Shown here piece by piece: positions 50,163 to 58,383 of a stretch of DNA of 64,000 bases. The stretch's first letter is position 1; every line of letters begins with the position of its first letter. Made by a program: the position numbers and the translations under genes. Source of the stretch: a bacterium (GTDB taxonomy: Bacteria > Spirochaetota > Leptospiria > Leptospirales > Leptonemataceae); the NCBI GenBank assembly GCA_024742665.1, contig JANSYA010000007.1, positions 124,001 through 188,000 on the forward strand, given 5' to 3'. Below the pieces are notes generated by a model. The model saw nothing but the letters and a program-made list of their open reading frames with translations, made no database searches and was not told the DNA's origin.

Positions 50163-53018
50163 ATGAGACGTTTTACAATACTGGCCGCTGCGCTGGCTCT
50201 GATTCAATTCAGCGGTTGCACATTCGATGTGCGCTTCAAAAAATCTTACTGGCCGAATACCACGCAGCCAGTGCCGAAAAACGGCGGGCTCCGGGATGTC
50301 GACGCGGGCAAAATTCACGTCGCTCCCGGTATGATGAAGGAGATCGCCACGAAGGACAATCGGGTTCTGGATTTCGGCGATTTGCTGAAGGTCGATAAAG
50401 TCTTCGCGGACGTGCGCCAGAGCCGGCAGGCGAGTCGCGACCGGCAGTCGATTACTCAGACCGCGGTACGCGTCCGATTGCTGGCGCCGATCGTGGAATC
50501 CATATCGGAAGAGCAGAGCGGGGAATCGAGTCGGGATCTGGTCGAACGCCTGACCAAAAAGATCAACCGCACGCGTGAATTGAGCGGCAGCCAGAAGTCG
50601 GTTTTGAATCAGGTACTGTCCGAGGCCGTATCGAGCACTCTCGAACAAACCCGAAACGGTAACCAGAGTACGAAGATCGATCTGAGTACGGATGCGTTTT
50701 CCGAAGAGAGTCGCAGCGAAAAAGAAACCCTGAAGCGAAACATCGAACGCAAACTGGGGGACCTGGAGAGTACCTTGCAGGCCGGTTTGCAAAGCCGCGC
50801 GGCGTCGGCGGACGGATTGAACGCGCCGTATTATCAGGCGCTTGAGGCGACGGCGAATACTGTGCTCGGAGGACGGGTTCTGGAAAATCTGTATAATGTT
50901 AAAAAACTTCCGCCGGGCTTTAAGCTGTACACTGTGCCGGTTGTGGTTTCGTTTTCGCCCGGACGTATTACGCGTAAAAATTATACGGGGCGGGCGAAGC
51001 TGGAGTTGGATCTGCCGGACCGAAGCGCGGATCAAGATCATAACCTGCGAATCATCGCGGTGGCTCCCGGCGGATTCTCCAGTATGATCGCCGATACTTA
51101 TTCGCGTCTCGCCCGAGTCGGTTTGGATCTCGGCGCTGCGCTGCCGACCCAGGGCTTTGTGTCGGGGCAGGCTCAGGTCGAAAAGATGCGCGAAGATCTT
51201 GAGGCGATTGCGCGCGTTGTGAATCGGCGCGACTTTCAGGTGAATATCGCCGACTCCAATCAACTGGAGTTTCGATACCTGGGTCATGGTTCCTTCGATA
51301 AAGATATCTATCTTCAAGAGGTTAGCTTCGTAGTCGAGGCGCTGGTGCTCGCGCGGCCCGGCGCACTGGAAACCAATCGGCCGGCCAGCAGCACCTACAG
51401 CTTTATTTCGGGGATCGTCCCGGACAATCGGCCGGACAAAACGCTTCGGCAAACGCAGCAGGCTGTGCTGCTGGATACCTATGTGTCGGCGACTGGTTCC
51501 AGCCGGACGCAGAGTGACCTGGTGGATGCCGGCGTTGCGAAGCTGCTGACTGACCCGGGAGCGGCAGCGTCCACCAATTCGACCAAAAAGATTGAACAGT
51601 ACAATCAACTCGCCTGGACTCTCGCCAGCGAATTTGATCTACATCGAGCGAATGCTCCGGTCAAGAAAGACGAGAGACCGTCTCCAGCGCTACTCAAAGG
51701 TCTGGCGGATTCGCTCTTTCTCCCGAACAAGGGCACGGGATTGTTCGATGCACAGACCACGGACCAGGCGGAAAAAAATATAAACGTAAAGATCGCCGCG
51801 AGCCGTTTGCTGGGTGCGATCATTGCCGCTGGTTATAAAATGCCGCGCGCCGGGTCGGCAAACAGGGCCAGTCTGAATACGATCTATACCCAAATGCAAT
51901 TGGTGCGCGACGCTTCGACGGCGGATGCCGCCCAGTATCGAGATCTCTTGATCGAAATTCTGGCGTTGCATGGAGCGGAAGCGGCCTTCGCCGCCCCGGC
52001 GATTGTGCAGGCCTGCTGCGACGGAAACTATCCGGCGGACGAAGTTCGGATTCAAAGCGCCATCGTACGATTGGGGCCGGAGGCGCTGGGACCGATTCTG
52101 TCTCTGCGGGACCGGGCCGGGAAGCGCATGCAACTGGCGAAGGTGATCGCCGGACTTTCAAATCTCTTGAATTTTCGCAGCATCGATTACCAGGTATCGG
52201 GAGCCTATGAACCGGTGCACCAGTACGCGGAGGAATCGGAGGTCGTCTGCGTTCTGGGGGTCTGTGAGATCTGCCAGCCCAGGGCATCGACGGATACGAG
52301 CTCCTGCCTGCAATGCGCGCAATGCAATGATTGCGAACAGCTTTGCGAAGAACAAACCCGCGAAGGAACGCTTTTTGTATATACCCTGCCAGAACCGAAG
52401 ATGCAATTCGTCAGTGCGCGACCGATCGGGAAGAAAAAGCTTCTGATCCAGGGGCGGGGTTTTCGTAAATACGGACTCGCTGCGGAGAACTTACGCGTTT
52501 ATTCGCCCTCCGGCCACTGCGATAAGGGCCCGGGTGGTGATGGAGTGTCCATCGGTGAAAATTATATCACCGTCGACTGTAAGTCGGAAATCGGCCGTCC
52601 TGATGTGTTTCGCGTTTACGTCGACAACCAAAACACGATTGAAAGCTACGCGGAGCTGGCCTATAACCCGCCCGCGTCGGTGGCCAGTATTTCGTATCGC
52701 ATGCTGAGCGGTGAGGGGACCTTCAATCTGGATTCGGTCACAGTGGCCCTCGGGATTCAGAAACAGGCGGATCATGAGATCACGGAAATTCTGATCGAGG
52801 GGAAATCCTGCACGCCGCAAGGATGTACGGACACGGGCAGCACAATCGCTTACGTCGAAACCGGAAATAAGATGTTCGTGCAGCTGCAAGTCACGCATCA
52901 AATGAGCCTGTATAAAAAACTCACTGAAAAATTGGCGCTGGTCACGATCAAACTAAAGGACGCTGACGGGAAGGAGCGCTTGCAGACGGATCGAGTCCTG
53001 CTCAAGAAAAAAAACTAA
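50163..53018 (+). CDS. Large lipoprotein of unknown function, 951 aa
   Basis: The protein has a signal peptide with lipobox FSGC (Cys about 19; LAAALALIQFSGC), so it should be lipid-anchored. The N-terminal third is helical and charged, with a possible coiled coil near residues 100-220. The centre (about 250-450) is beta/helix mixed and unrecognised. Near residue 700 there is a Cys-rich knot (CVLGVCEICQP, CLQCAQCNDCEQLCEE), perhaps a metal or disulphide site. The C-terminal part (IPT/TIG-like ARPIGKKKLLIQGRGFRKYGL, then RVYVDNQNTIE) suggests a beta-sandwich repeat. Start is supported by GGAGG. A strong terminator follows. Confidence 0.75.
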   Translation: MRRFTILAAALALIQFSGCTFDVRFKKSYWPNTTQPVPKNGGLRDVDAGKIHVAPGMMKEIATKDNRVLDFGDLLKVDKVFADVRQSRQASRDRQSITQTAVRVRLLAPIVESISEEQSGESSRDLVERLTKKINRTRELSGSQKSVLNQVLSEAVSSTLEQTRNGNQSTKIDLSTDAFSEESRSEKETLKRNIERKLGDLESTLQAGLQSRAASADGLNAPYYQALEATANTVLGGRVLENLYNVKKLPPGFKLYTVPVVVSFSPGRITRKNYTGRAKLELDLPDRSADQDHNLRIIAVAPGGFSSMIADTYSRLARVGLDLGAALPTQGFVSGQAQVEKMREDLEAIARVVNRRDFQVNIADSNQLEFRYLGHGSFDKDIYLQEVSFVVEALVLARPGALETNRPASSTYSFISGIVPDNRPDKTLRQTQQAVLLDTYVSATGSSRTQSDLVDAGVAKLLTDPGAAASTNSTKKIEQYNQLAWTLASEFDLHRANAPVKKDERPSPALLKGLADSLFLPNKGTGLFDAQTTDQAEKNINVKIAASRLLGAIIAAGYKMPRAGSANRASLNTIYTQMQLVRDASTADAAQYRDLLIEILALHGAEAAFAAPAIVQACCDGNYPADEVRIQSAIVRLGPEALGPILSLRDRAGKRMQLAKVIAGLSNLLNFRSIDYQVSGAYEPVHQYAEESEVVCVLGVCEICQPRASTDTSSCLQCAQCNDCEQLCEEQTREGTLFVYTLPEPKMQFVSARPIGKKKLLIQGRGFRKYGLAAENLRVYSPSGHCDKGPGGDGVSIGENYITVDCKSEIGRPDVFRVYVDNQNTIESYAELAYNPPASVASISYRMLSGEGTFNLDSVTVALGIQKQADHEITEILIEGKSCTPQGCTDTGSTIAYVETGNKMFVQLQVTHQMSLYKKLTEKLALVTIKLKDADGKERLQTDRVLLKKKN

Positions 53019-53038
53019 CCCCCTTCGCAAAGCCTCAG

Positions 53039-53077
53039 GGCCGCGGTACCGTTCCCAGGAGGCCGCGGCCTTTTTTT
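53039..53077 (+). terminator. Rho-independent terminator after the 951-aa lipoprotein
   Basis: GGCCGCGG (53039-53046) pairs with CCGCGGCC (53063-53070) and is followed by T7 at 53071-53077. It lies 20 bp after the stop. Confidence 0.92.
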
Positions 53078-53284
53078 GTCGAGCCTGTCGATCCGGCCTG
53101 TCGCAACCGAAGGCCTTTCCCGCGCGCGTATCTACCGGGCCAAAATCTGATTGACCGGGGAAGTATGGACGATTCACTCAGAGGCGAATCCAGACTCCCG
53201 CGCCCGGAGCGCGCGATTTTTTCCCGCCCGAGCGTGTTGCTCCGGATTCAATCCATTTAAACCTTACAGGATATACTCCATCTC

Positions 53285-53845
53285 ATGAAACTCAAATCCG
53301 CTCTCCTTATTACCGTTCTGGCTCTGTCGTCCGGGGTCCTCTCGATTCACTGCGGCGAAAGCGCCTCAGGAATTGCTATGTACGCCTCCGCGAAAAGCGG
53401 ACTGATCGTGCGCAGCGCTCCCAGCACGGGCAGCGAAAAGCTCGGTCTGATTCCCTATCGCGGCGAAGTCACCGTTCTCGAACAGGGCGAAAACGAAGAA
53501 ACCATCGCCGGCAAAACCGGTCGCTGGGCGCTGATCGATCACAACGGCCAGGACGGCTGGGTCTTCGGCGGCTTTCTGACGGCCAGCCAGCCCGAAAAAG
53601 CGCCCGCCGCGCCGAAAGTCACTTCGCTTGAAGCGGGCGACATCGCGTGCTACGTCGAGCTCGACTACGGCGATCGTCAGGTCTCGATGATGGCCGACTT
53701 CGGAATCTGTGAGCAACCCCTGGTCGGCAAACGCATCACCTTTGAAACGCGTAAAGAGAGCGTCATGGCCGCTTCCTGCGAAGGCGACCCCGAGTGTGGC
53801 GATTCCGAAACCGTAGAGCTGATGATTTTTGCGAAAGCCCTTTAA
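53285..53845 (+). CDS. SH3-domain lipoprotein
   Basis: The 186-residue protein has a signal peptide ending in LSIHC (Cys about 23), so it is probably lipidated. A bacterial SH3b domain spans about 28-100 (GLIVRSAPSTGSEKLGLIPYRGEVTVLEQ, WALIDHNGQDGWVFGGFL). The C-terminal part contains two Cys pairs (IACYVELDYGDRQVSMMADFGICEQ, ASCEGDPECGDSE). SH3b lipoproteins commonly bind cell-wall peptides. A hairpin (53876-53915) without T-run follows the stop. Confidence 0.82.
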   Translation: MKLKSALLITVLALSSGVLSIHCGESASGIAMYASAKSGLIVRSAPSTGSEKLGLIPYRGEVTVLEQGENEETIAGKTGRWALIDHNGQDGWVFGGFLTASQPEKAPAAPKVTSLEAGDIACYVELDYGDRQVSMMADFGICEQPLVGKRITFETRKESVMAASCEGDPECGDSETVELMIFAKAL

Positions 53846-53998
53846 GACATTCCACCTGTAGTCTGCGAATGCAACCGAACGCGCCCTCTTCCTGCGGGAT
53901 ACGAGAGCGCGTTCGGCGCCCATCGGGGCCTTCCGTCGCGGAAACCCGCCCGCGCGGGTTGGATTTTTGATTACCCCCCGACCGATATTCTGATTAGA

Positions 53999-54013
53999 CT
54001 ATTCTCAGAATAG
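53999..54013. promoter_or_regulatory. Short palindrome upstream of hisB
   Basis: CTATTCTCAGAATAG is a perfect 7+1+7 palindrome 10 bp before the hisB ATG. It could be an operator or lie in the 5' untranslated hairpin over the ribosome site. A related TATTCTGA occurs just upstream. Evidence is only the symmetry and position. Confidence 0.35.
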
Positions 54014-54023
54014 CGACCGAACC

Positions 54024-54656
54024 ATGTCCGACACAATCACCGCCAGCAATCACCGCGAACCGCGCACGGCCGAGTACGCCCGCAAGACCTCCGAGACCGA
54101 CATTCGCATGTCGATCAATCTCGACGGCACGGGGCGCTACAATCTCGATACGGAAATCCCGTTTTTCGATCACATGCTCAGTCATATCTCGAAGCACGGT
54201 CTGATCGATATGGATCTGCTCTTGCGGGGCGATCTGGAAATCGACGGGCACCACTCGGTCGAAGATACGGCGATCGTTCTGGGAACCCTGGTGCGTCAGG
54301 CGGTCGGCAACAAAGCCGGCATGAATCGGTACGGTCATTTTACCCTGACCATGGACGAGGTTCTGACGACTGTCGCGGTTGATCTGGGCGGGCGTTTTAA
54401 TTTTACGTACAAAGGACCCGACGCGATCAACGTCGGCAAATTTAACGTGTACGACGCGGAGCTCACGCTCGAATTTCTACAGAAGTTCGCAATGAACGCC
54501 GCCATGAATTTGCACGTCAACGTGCACTACGGCGAAAATCGTCATCACATTCACGAGAGCGTCTTTAAGGCCCTGGGCCGCGCGCTGCGCATGGCCTTCG
54601 AATTCGATCCGCGCATGGGCGACAGCATCGCTTCGACGAAAGGCGTTCTGGAATAA
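54024..54656 (+). CDS. hisB: Imidazoleglycerol-phosphate dehydratase
   Basis: The enzyme dehydrates imidazole glycerol phosphate to imidazole acetol phosphate in histidine synthesis. The 210-residue protein is the monofunctional form, without the phosphatase domain. It has the metal-binding His motifs [26 protein letters not shown] and [19 protein letters not shown]. An N-terminal tail of about 15 residues precedes the domain. It faces a small lipoprotein gene convergently and is followed by hisH and hisA after that gene. Confidence 0.96.
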   Translation: MSDTITASNHREPRTAEYARKTSETDIRMSINLDGTGRYNLDTEIPFFDHMLSHISKHGLIDMDLLLRGDLEIDGHHSVEDTAIVLGTLVRQAVGNKAGMNRYGHFTLTMDEVLTTVAVDLGGRFNFTYKGPDAINVGKFNVYDAELTLEFLQKFAMNAAMNLHVNVHYGENRHHIHESVFKALGRALRMAFEFDPRMGDSIASTKGVLE

Positions 54657-54706
54657 AAAACCGGACAGCGCCCGCCCGCGCGAATCGCATCGCGCAGGCG
54701 GGCGCT
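54655..54706 (-). terminator. Terminator between hisB and the small lipoprotein
   Basis: AGCGCCCGCC (54667-54676) plus inner GCGCGA pair with TCGCGC (54690-54695) and GGCGGGCGCT (54697-54706), a stem of about 16 bp. Reading the minus strand a T6 run (plus A6 at 54655-54660) follows, so it ends the lipoprotein transcript; it may serve hisB too. Confidence 0.8.
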
Positions 54707-54711
54707 GCGCA

Positions 54712-54755
54712 GTCAAATCGCCGCAATCCCTGGGTGAGATTCGCGGCGATTTGAC
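54712..54755. repeat. Perfect 13-bp inverted repeat in the hisB/lipoprotein gap
   Basis: GTCAAATCGCCGC (54712-54724) and GCGGCGATTTGAC (54743-54755) are exact reverse complements around an 18-base loop. There is no T-run on either side. It sits right next to the terminator hairpin and before the lipoprotein stop, so it probably assists termination or protects the mRNA 3' end. Confidence 0.7.
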
Positions 54756-54767
54756 GAAATGATTGAA

Positions 54768-55163
54768 TCAGCAGCTGATCGCGGTGCCGGTGTCGGTGCA
54801 GGTGAAAACGCCCGCCCGGGTTCCGGATACTACCGCGCTACAGGTCGTACCGTCGGTGATGTCGTAGCCGGTCGAGTTGGACTGAACGGAAACGGAGCCC
54901 ACAGCGCCGTTTGCGACCGAGCCGGTATTGCCGGCAGCGGCGTTGGTGCAGTTCGATCCCGAAAGGTGCAGCGAATAGGTGCGAGTGCCGCCGCTGTTGT
55001 TCGTAATCGTAAAGGCCGCGCTATTTGCGTTCGCGTTCGCAACCGCGAGCAGCGCCGCCGCGACAACCGCCGCGTCATCGTCATCGTCGTCGTTGAAGCC
55101 GGTGCACTGAGCGACTGACAGAGCCAGGGCGACGATAAACACCCGTGATGTTTTGAATAACAT
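54768..55163 (-). CDS. Small lipoprotein with poly-Asp and Asn-Ala repeats
   Basis: The 131-residue protein has a signal peptide and a lipobox-like SVAQC (Cys about 20). Right after it come six Asp in a row, followed by a low-complexity VVAAALLAVANANANSAA stretch. The rest is a beta-rich domain with conserved-looking Cys (SNCTNAAAG, TTCSAVV, FTCTDTGTAISC), likely disulphide-bonded at the cell surface. No family recognised. The simple repeats arise from short DNA repeats and may vary in number. Confidence 0.7.
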   Translation of the reverse strand: MLFKTSRVFIVALALSVAQCTGFNDDDDDDAAVVAAALLAVANANANSAAFTITNNSGGTRTYSLHLSGSNCTNAAAGNTGSVANGAVGSVSVQSNSTGYDITDGTTCSAVVSGTRAGVFTCTDTGTAISC

Positions 55164-55380
55164 AAATTTCTCCTGAGAATTCTAAGAGGCACGTGCCTCT
55201 TAGAATCAGTTTATAACATTCCTGCGAGACGTCGACAGGAATTATCCGCGATTATTGGACGCCTGGTCTCGGCCAGAGTTCGCGCTGAAAATCGAAGCGC
55301 GGCGCGCGATCCCTCCCGCTCCGGCGGATTTCGGCTGGAAAAGGGGTGAGGAAAATCCCGTCTGGAAAAAACCTGCCTCT

Positions 55381-56061
55381 ATGTCAGCGGCAAACGAGGA
55401 TCCCGTCGTCGTCATCGACTACGGCATGGGCAATATCCATTCGATCGTGAAGGCTCTGCGCCTGTACGCGTCGAATGTCGTTTTTACCGACGATCCCGCC
55501 CAAATCGCCCGGGCCCGGGCTCTGGTCCTTCCGGGTGACGGCGCCTTTCCAGCGGCCATGCAAAATCTGAGCGGCCCGCTGGAAAATGGCATCCGCGAAT
55601 ATCTCGCGGCGGGCGGGCGCATGCTCGGCGTCTGCATCGGCTTTCAAATCCTCTTCGAAGATTCCGACGAAAGCGTCGGTCCCGTCCTGGCGGGCGATGC
55701 CGGGGGCGCCCGGACCATAACCCGCGGTCTGGGTTTGATTCCGGGCCGCATTCGTCGCTTTCACTTTCCTCTGAGCGCCACCCCGGAAGGCGGGGCTCAG
55801 GTGCGCATTCCGCACATGGGCTGGAATCGCCTGCTGCATCCCCGGAGCGGCGAGCCCGGCGATCATATGTACTTTATTCATTCCTATCGCGCGGAAGGCG
55901 TGCCGGACGAATACGTCGTCGCGCGCTGCGAGTACGCGGGCGACGTATTCCCGGCGGTCGTGCGCAATCAATCCGGTACGATTCTCGCGGCTCAGTTTCA
56001 TCCTGAGAAGTCCGACCGGGTCGGCCTGAAATTTCTTGAAGACTGGGTGGCGTCGCTATGA
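55381..56061 (+). CDS. hisH: Imidazole glycerol phosphate synthase glutamine amidotransferase subunit
   Basis: From ATG 55381 the 226-residue protein is a class I glutamine amidotransferase. Seen are VIDYGMGNIHSIVKAL, LPGDGAF, nucleophile Cys85 in GVCIGFQIL, and the His/Glu of the triad in AAQFHPEKSDRVG. It supplies ammonia to HisF for the cyclisation step. HisF is not in this window. The frame extends upstream to 55255 but that part is not family-like. The stop overlaps the start of hisA by 4 bp. Confidence 0.95.
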   Translation: MSAANEDPVVVIDYGMGNIHSIVKALRLYASNVVFTDDPAQIARARALVLPGDGAFPAAMQNLSGPLENGIREYLAAGGRMLGVCIGFQILFEDSDESVGPVLAGDAGGARTITRGLGLIPGRIRRFHFPLSATPEGGAQVRIPHMGWNRLLHPRSGEPGDHMYFIHSYRAEGVPDEYVVARCEYAGDVFPAVVRNQSGTILAAQFHPEKSDRVGLKFLEDWVASL

Positions 56062-56858
56062 GCGCGAAACGCGAAGCAAACGAACGATTCGATATTATCC
56101 CCGCCGTCGATCTACTCGGCGGCCAGGTCGTGCGCCTGTACAAAGGCGACTACGATCAGTCCACGGTCTACGGCGACGATCCCGCCGCGCCGATTCGCGC
56201 GTTCTTAGAAGCGGGAGCCGAGCTGATTCACGTCGTGGATCTCGACGCCGCGCGCAACGGCGACCGCGGAGTCAACGCCGCCGCGATCCAAAAAATCCTG
56301 ACGGTGCTGCGCGAATTTCGCGACGGCGGCGGCCGTGCTCTGCTCGAAGTCGGCGGCGGCATACGCGATCTGGGGGCCATCGACGAATATATCGCGGCCG
56401 GCGTGGATCGCTGCATCATCGGAACGGCGGCGGTCAAAGATCCGGAATTCGTCACGGCGGCGGTCGCAAAACACGGCGGCGAACGCGTGATCGTCGGCGT
56501 CGACGCCCTGGACGGAGTCGTGCGCGTTTCGGGCTGGGAAGAATCTTCGGGACTGCAGGTCGCGGACTTCGTGCGCGATATGCAGGCGCGGGGCGTGGCT
56601 GAAATAATTTTTACCGACATCTCCCGGGACGGAGCCCTGACCGGCCCGCCGATCGACGCTTTGCGGCATGTCCTGGCGGAATCGAAAGCGCGCGTCATCG
56701 CCTCCGGCGGCGTGGCGACCCTGGCGGACGTGCAGGCCCTGCTCGATTTGAAAGCATCGGCCGGCGGCGCGGGGCTGGTCGGCGTGATCAGCGGCAAAGC
56801 GATCTACGAAAAGAAGCTGGACCTGGACGCGGCCGTAAAGCTCTGTCGCGGGCATTGA
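56058..56858 (+). CDS. hisA: Phosphoribosylformimino-5-aminoimidazole carboxamide ribotide isomerase
   Basis: The 266-residue (beta/alpha)8 barrel opens the ring of ProFAR to PRFAR in histidine synthesis. Visible are catalytic Asp in IIPAVDLLGGQVVRLYKGDY, LIHVVDLDAARNG, EVGGGIRDLGAIDEYI, and the second catalytic Asp in IIFTDISRDGALTGP, with IASGGVATLADVQAL as phosphate site. It overlaps hisH by 4 bp. About 15 residues are inserted relative to common HisA. Confidence 0.95.
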   Translation: MSAKREANERFDIIPAVDLLGGQVVRLYKGDYDQSTVYGDDPAAPIRAFLEAGAELIHVVDLDAARNGDRGVNAAAIQKILTVLREFRDGGGRALLEVGGGIRDLGAIDEYIAAGVDRCIIGTAAVKDPEFVTAAVAKHGGERVIVGVDALDGVVRVSGWEESSGLQVADFVRDMQARGVAEIIFTDISRDGALTGPPIDALRHVLAESKARVIASGGVATLADVQALLDLKASAGGAGLVGVISGKAIYEKKLDLDAAVKLCRGH

Positions 56859-57068
56859 TTGCCGCGCCACCGCCGCCCTGATTGCCGGCGGTCTTTTGCG
56901 TTTGCTTTTTTTATCTGAGAAGCATTAAGCCGCGGCCGCAATCCGCCGAAAAGTCCGAATTTGATCGTAAATTTCCTGAACAATTTTCAGGCCTCTCCGG
57001 TCAAAAGAACCACGAACTCATTGGCCGCAGTCGAATTTTTGCAGCTGATTGTTCCTGGGAGGCCCGGC

Positions 57069-57446
57069 ATGGACATATTTCCGAATCGTTTTGCATTCCC
57101 GCGAGTGGACGAACTGCTGGACGTCGAATACCAGCGCATCCCGCCGCTGCCTCCTGGATTTCATGAAAACGACGGTGGCATATCTTTTCGCCTGAAAGCC
57201 GACGCGGCGCCGATCGCTGCGGGAGAGTTTATCAACCTGGAACTGCGCTTCACGTATCAAAACGCTGTACGCGACGCCCGCTGCACAGCCCGCTGCGAAC
57301 GTTTGCTGGGGGATTCCGAACAGAACGGCGAACGCGTCGGCGTCTTTCGGTTCATCAACGCATCGCCGGAAACAGTCGAAGCCATTCGCAGCATGGCCTG
57401 CCTGCATCTGTTGCGCCTGAATCGCGAAGCCGCTTCCGGCTTTTGA
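57069..57446 (+). CDS. Small PilZ-like protein, 125 aa
   Basis: The preferred start is ATG 57069, preceded by GGGAGG; the frame extends upstream to 56961 but lacks such a site. The protein reads RVDELLDVEYQRIPPLPPGFHEN, then GEFINLELRFTYQNAVRDARCTARCERLL and RVGVFRFINASPETVEAIRSM. Its size and final strand-then-helix (FRFINASPETVEAI) recall the PilZ fold. The RxxxR and D/NxSxxG c-di-GMP motifs are missing, so it may be a non-binding relative. Confidence 0.5.
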   Translation: MDIFPNRFAFPRVDELLDVEYQRIPPLPPGFHENDGGISFRLKADAAPIAAGEFINLELRFTYQNAVRDARCTARCERLLGDSEQNGERVGVFRFINASPETVEAIRSMACLHLLRLNREAASGF

Positions 57447-57499
57447 AGTCTGTACCGCAAACAGGATTCTAGAAAAGCCAAACAGGATTTTATTGCAAC

Positions 57500-58267
57500 T
57501 TAAAGCACGGTCGGCGGCCAGACGACCACGTCGATGCTCCGGGCGAAGTGCAGCAGCGGCCCGGACGCGTTGCCTGGCAAATCCTGTTCCGCCAGATTGT
57601 ATGCGGCGCTCATCGTGTTGACGGAAATCTGCGCGCGCGCCGGCTGCAGGGGCCAGGGCGCATGGTGAATTTCACCGCGATGGACCCGCCCCCTGGGATC
57701 GATCGCATACAGGCAATAGCGTTCCGTCAGCCAGTGTTCTAAGCTGCCGGGCTGCGCCGCGTAAACCGGTCCGGTCGGTCCATAGTCGCCGACAAAATCC
57801 GCGGCCGGCGCGCCGCGGTGCGTGCGATGACTGTAATAACGAATCCCATCGTTCTCGTCCGGGCCCATCGCTTCGCACTGCATGCGCGCGTGGCGATAGG
57901 GTAGATGAAACCACCTGTAGCCCAGCCATACGCCGACGGGATTTGCCGCATCCAGAGAGAAAAAATAAACGCCGGGCCGGCCGTCCAATTGTACGTAGGT
58001 GCGCACGTTCAGCTCGGCGAAGGCCGAAAGCCAGGGAACTGCGGGAAAATAACGCGGCCGAATGCCCCGCATGCGAAATGGCACGACCGCTATATAAGCC
58101 TTGCCTTCGAAAAGGTCGAGGGGCAGCTGCGACGGCACGACCGAGCGCAGTCGATCGGCGTCGACTTCGTAGTGTGCGAACAGCAGATCTTCCCAGATCT
58201 GGTGCATGACATACGGACCCTCCGGCATTGGATAAGGGCGATGCGCGTTGTTTTGAGTAATCTTCAT
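57500..58267 (-). CDS. DUF2071 (YqjF-like) family protein
   Basis: From ATG 58267 the protein has 255 residues and the DUF2071 pattern: MHQIWEDLLFAHYEVDADRLRSVVPSQLPLDLFEGKAYIAVVPFRMRG, FAELNVRTYVQLDGRPGVYFFSLDA, LPYRHARM and LEHWLTERYCLYA. Function is not established. It is transcribed divergently from nothing obvious; the glutathione reductase gene lies upstream on the same strand with a tandem hairpin array between them. Confidence 0.85.
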   Translation of the reverse strand: MKITQNNAHRPYPMPEGPYVMHQIWEDLLFAHYEVDADRLRSVVPSQLPLDLFEGKAYIAVVPFRMRGIRPRYFPAVPWLSAFAELNVRTYVQLDGRPGVYFFSLDAANPVGVWLGYRWFHLPYRHARMQCEAMGPDENDGIRYYSHRTHRGAPAADFVGDYGPTGPVYAAQPGSLEHWLTERYCLYAIDPRGRVHRGEIHHAPWPLQPARAQISVNTMSAAYNLAEQDLPGNASGPLLHFARSIDVVVWPPTVL

Positions 58268-58308
58268 GGCGACGGGCTGAGCTGAGAGTTTCAATATATG
58301 TTATTTCG

Positions 58309-58383
58309 CGCCTGTGTAACAGGCGTTCTCCTACGCCTGGGTAACAGGCGTTCTCCTACGCCTGAGTAACAGGCGTCCGCATG
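58309..58383 (-). repeat. Tandem triplication of the glutathione reductase gene 3' end
   Basis: Three palindromic units of period 25 (plus-strand starts at 58309, 58334 and 58359) each have CGCCTG-N5-CAGGCG arms. In the minus direction the first unit encodes the gene's last residues and its TAG stop (58356-58358). The second also ends in TAG, and the third ends CGCGA. Only one base in the loop differs between units (T, C or A), so the duplication is recent or maintained. Confidence 0.8.

Noticed and set aside
49968..51608. 546-residue minus-strand frame
   Set aside because: It lies opposite the 951-residue lipoprotein, whose signal peptide, ribosome site and terminator mark it as the real gene; the minus frame is Arg/Phe/Ile-rich shadow sequence.
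6160..54013. Shared 11-mer AGAATAGTCTA upstream of the 6216 gene and (reversed) upstream of hisB
   Set aside because: Too short, in opposite orientation relative to the genes, and without a third clear copy.
54712..54755. CRISPR or transposon end at the inverted repeat near hisB
   Set aside because: Only one inverted repeat, no repeat-spacer series, no transposase; it sits between convergent genes as terminator-like hairpins do.
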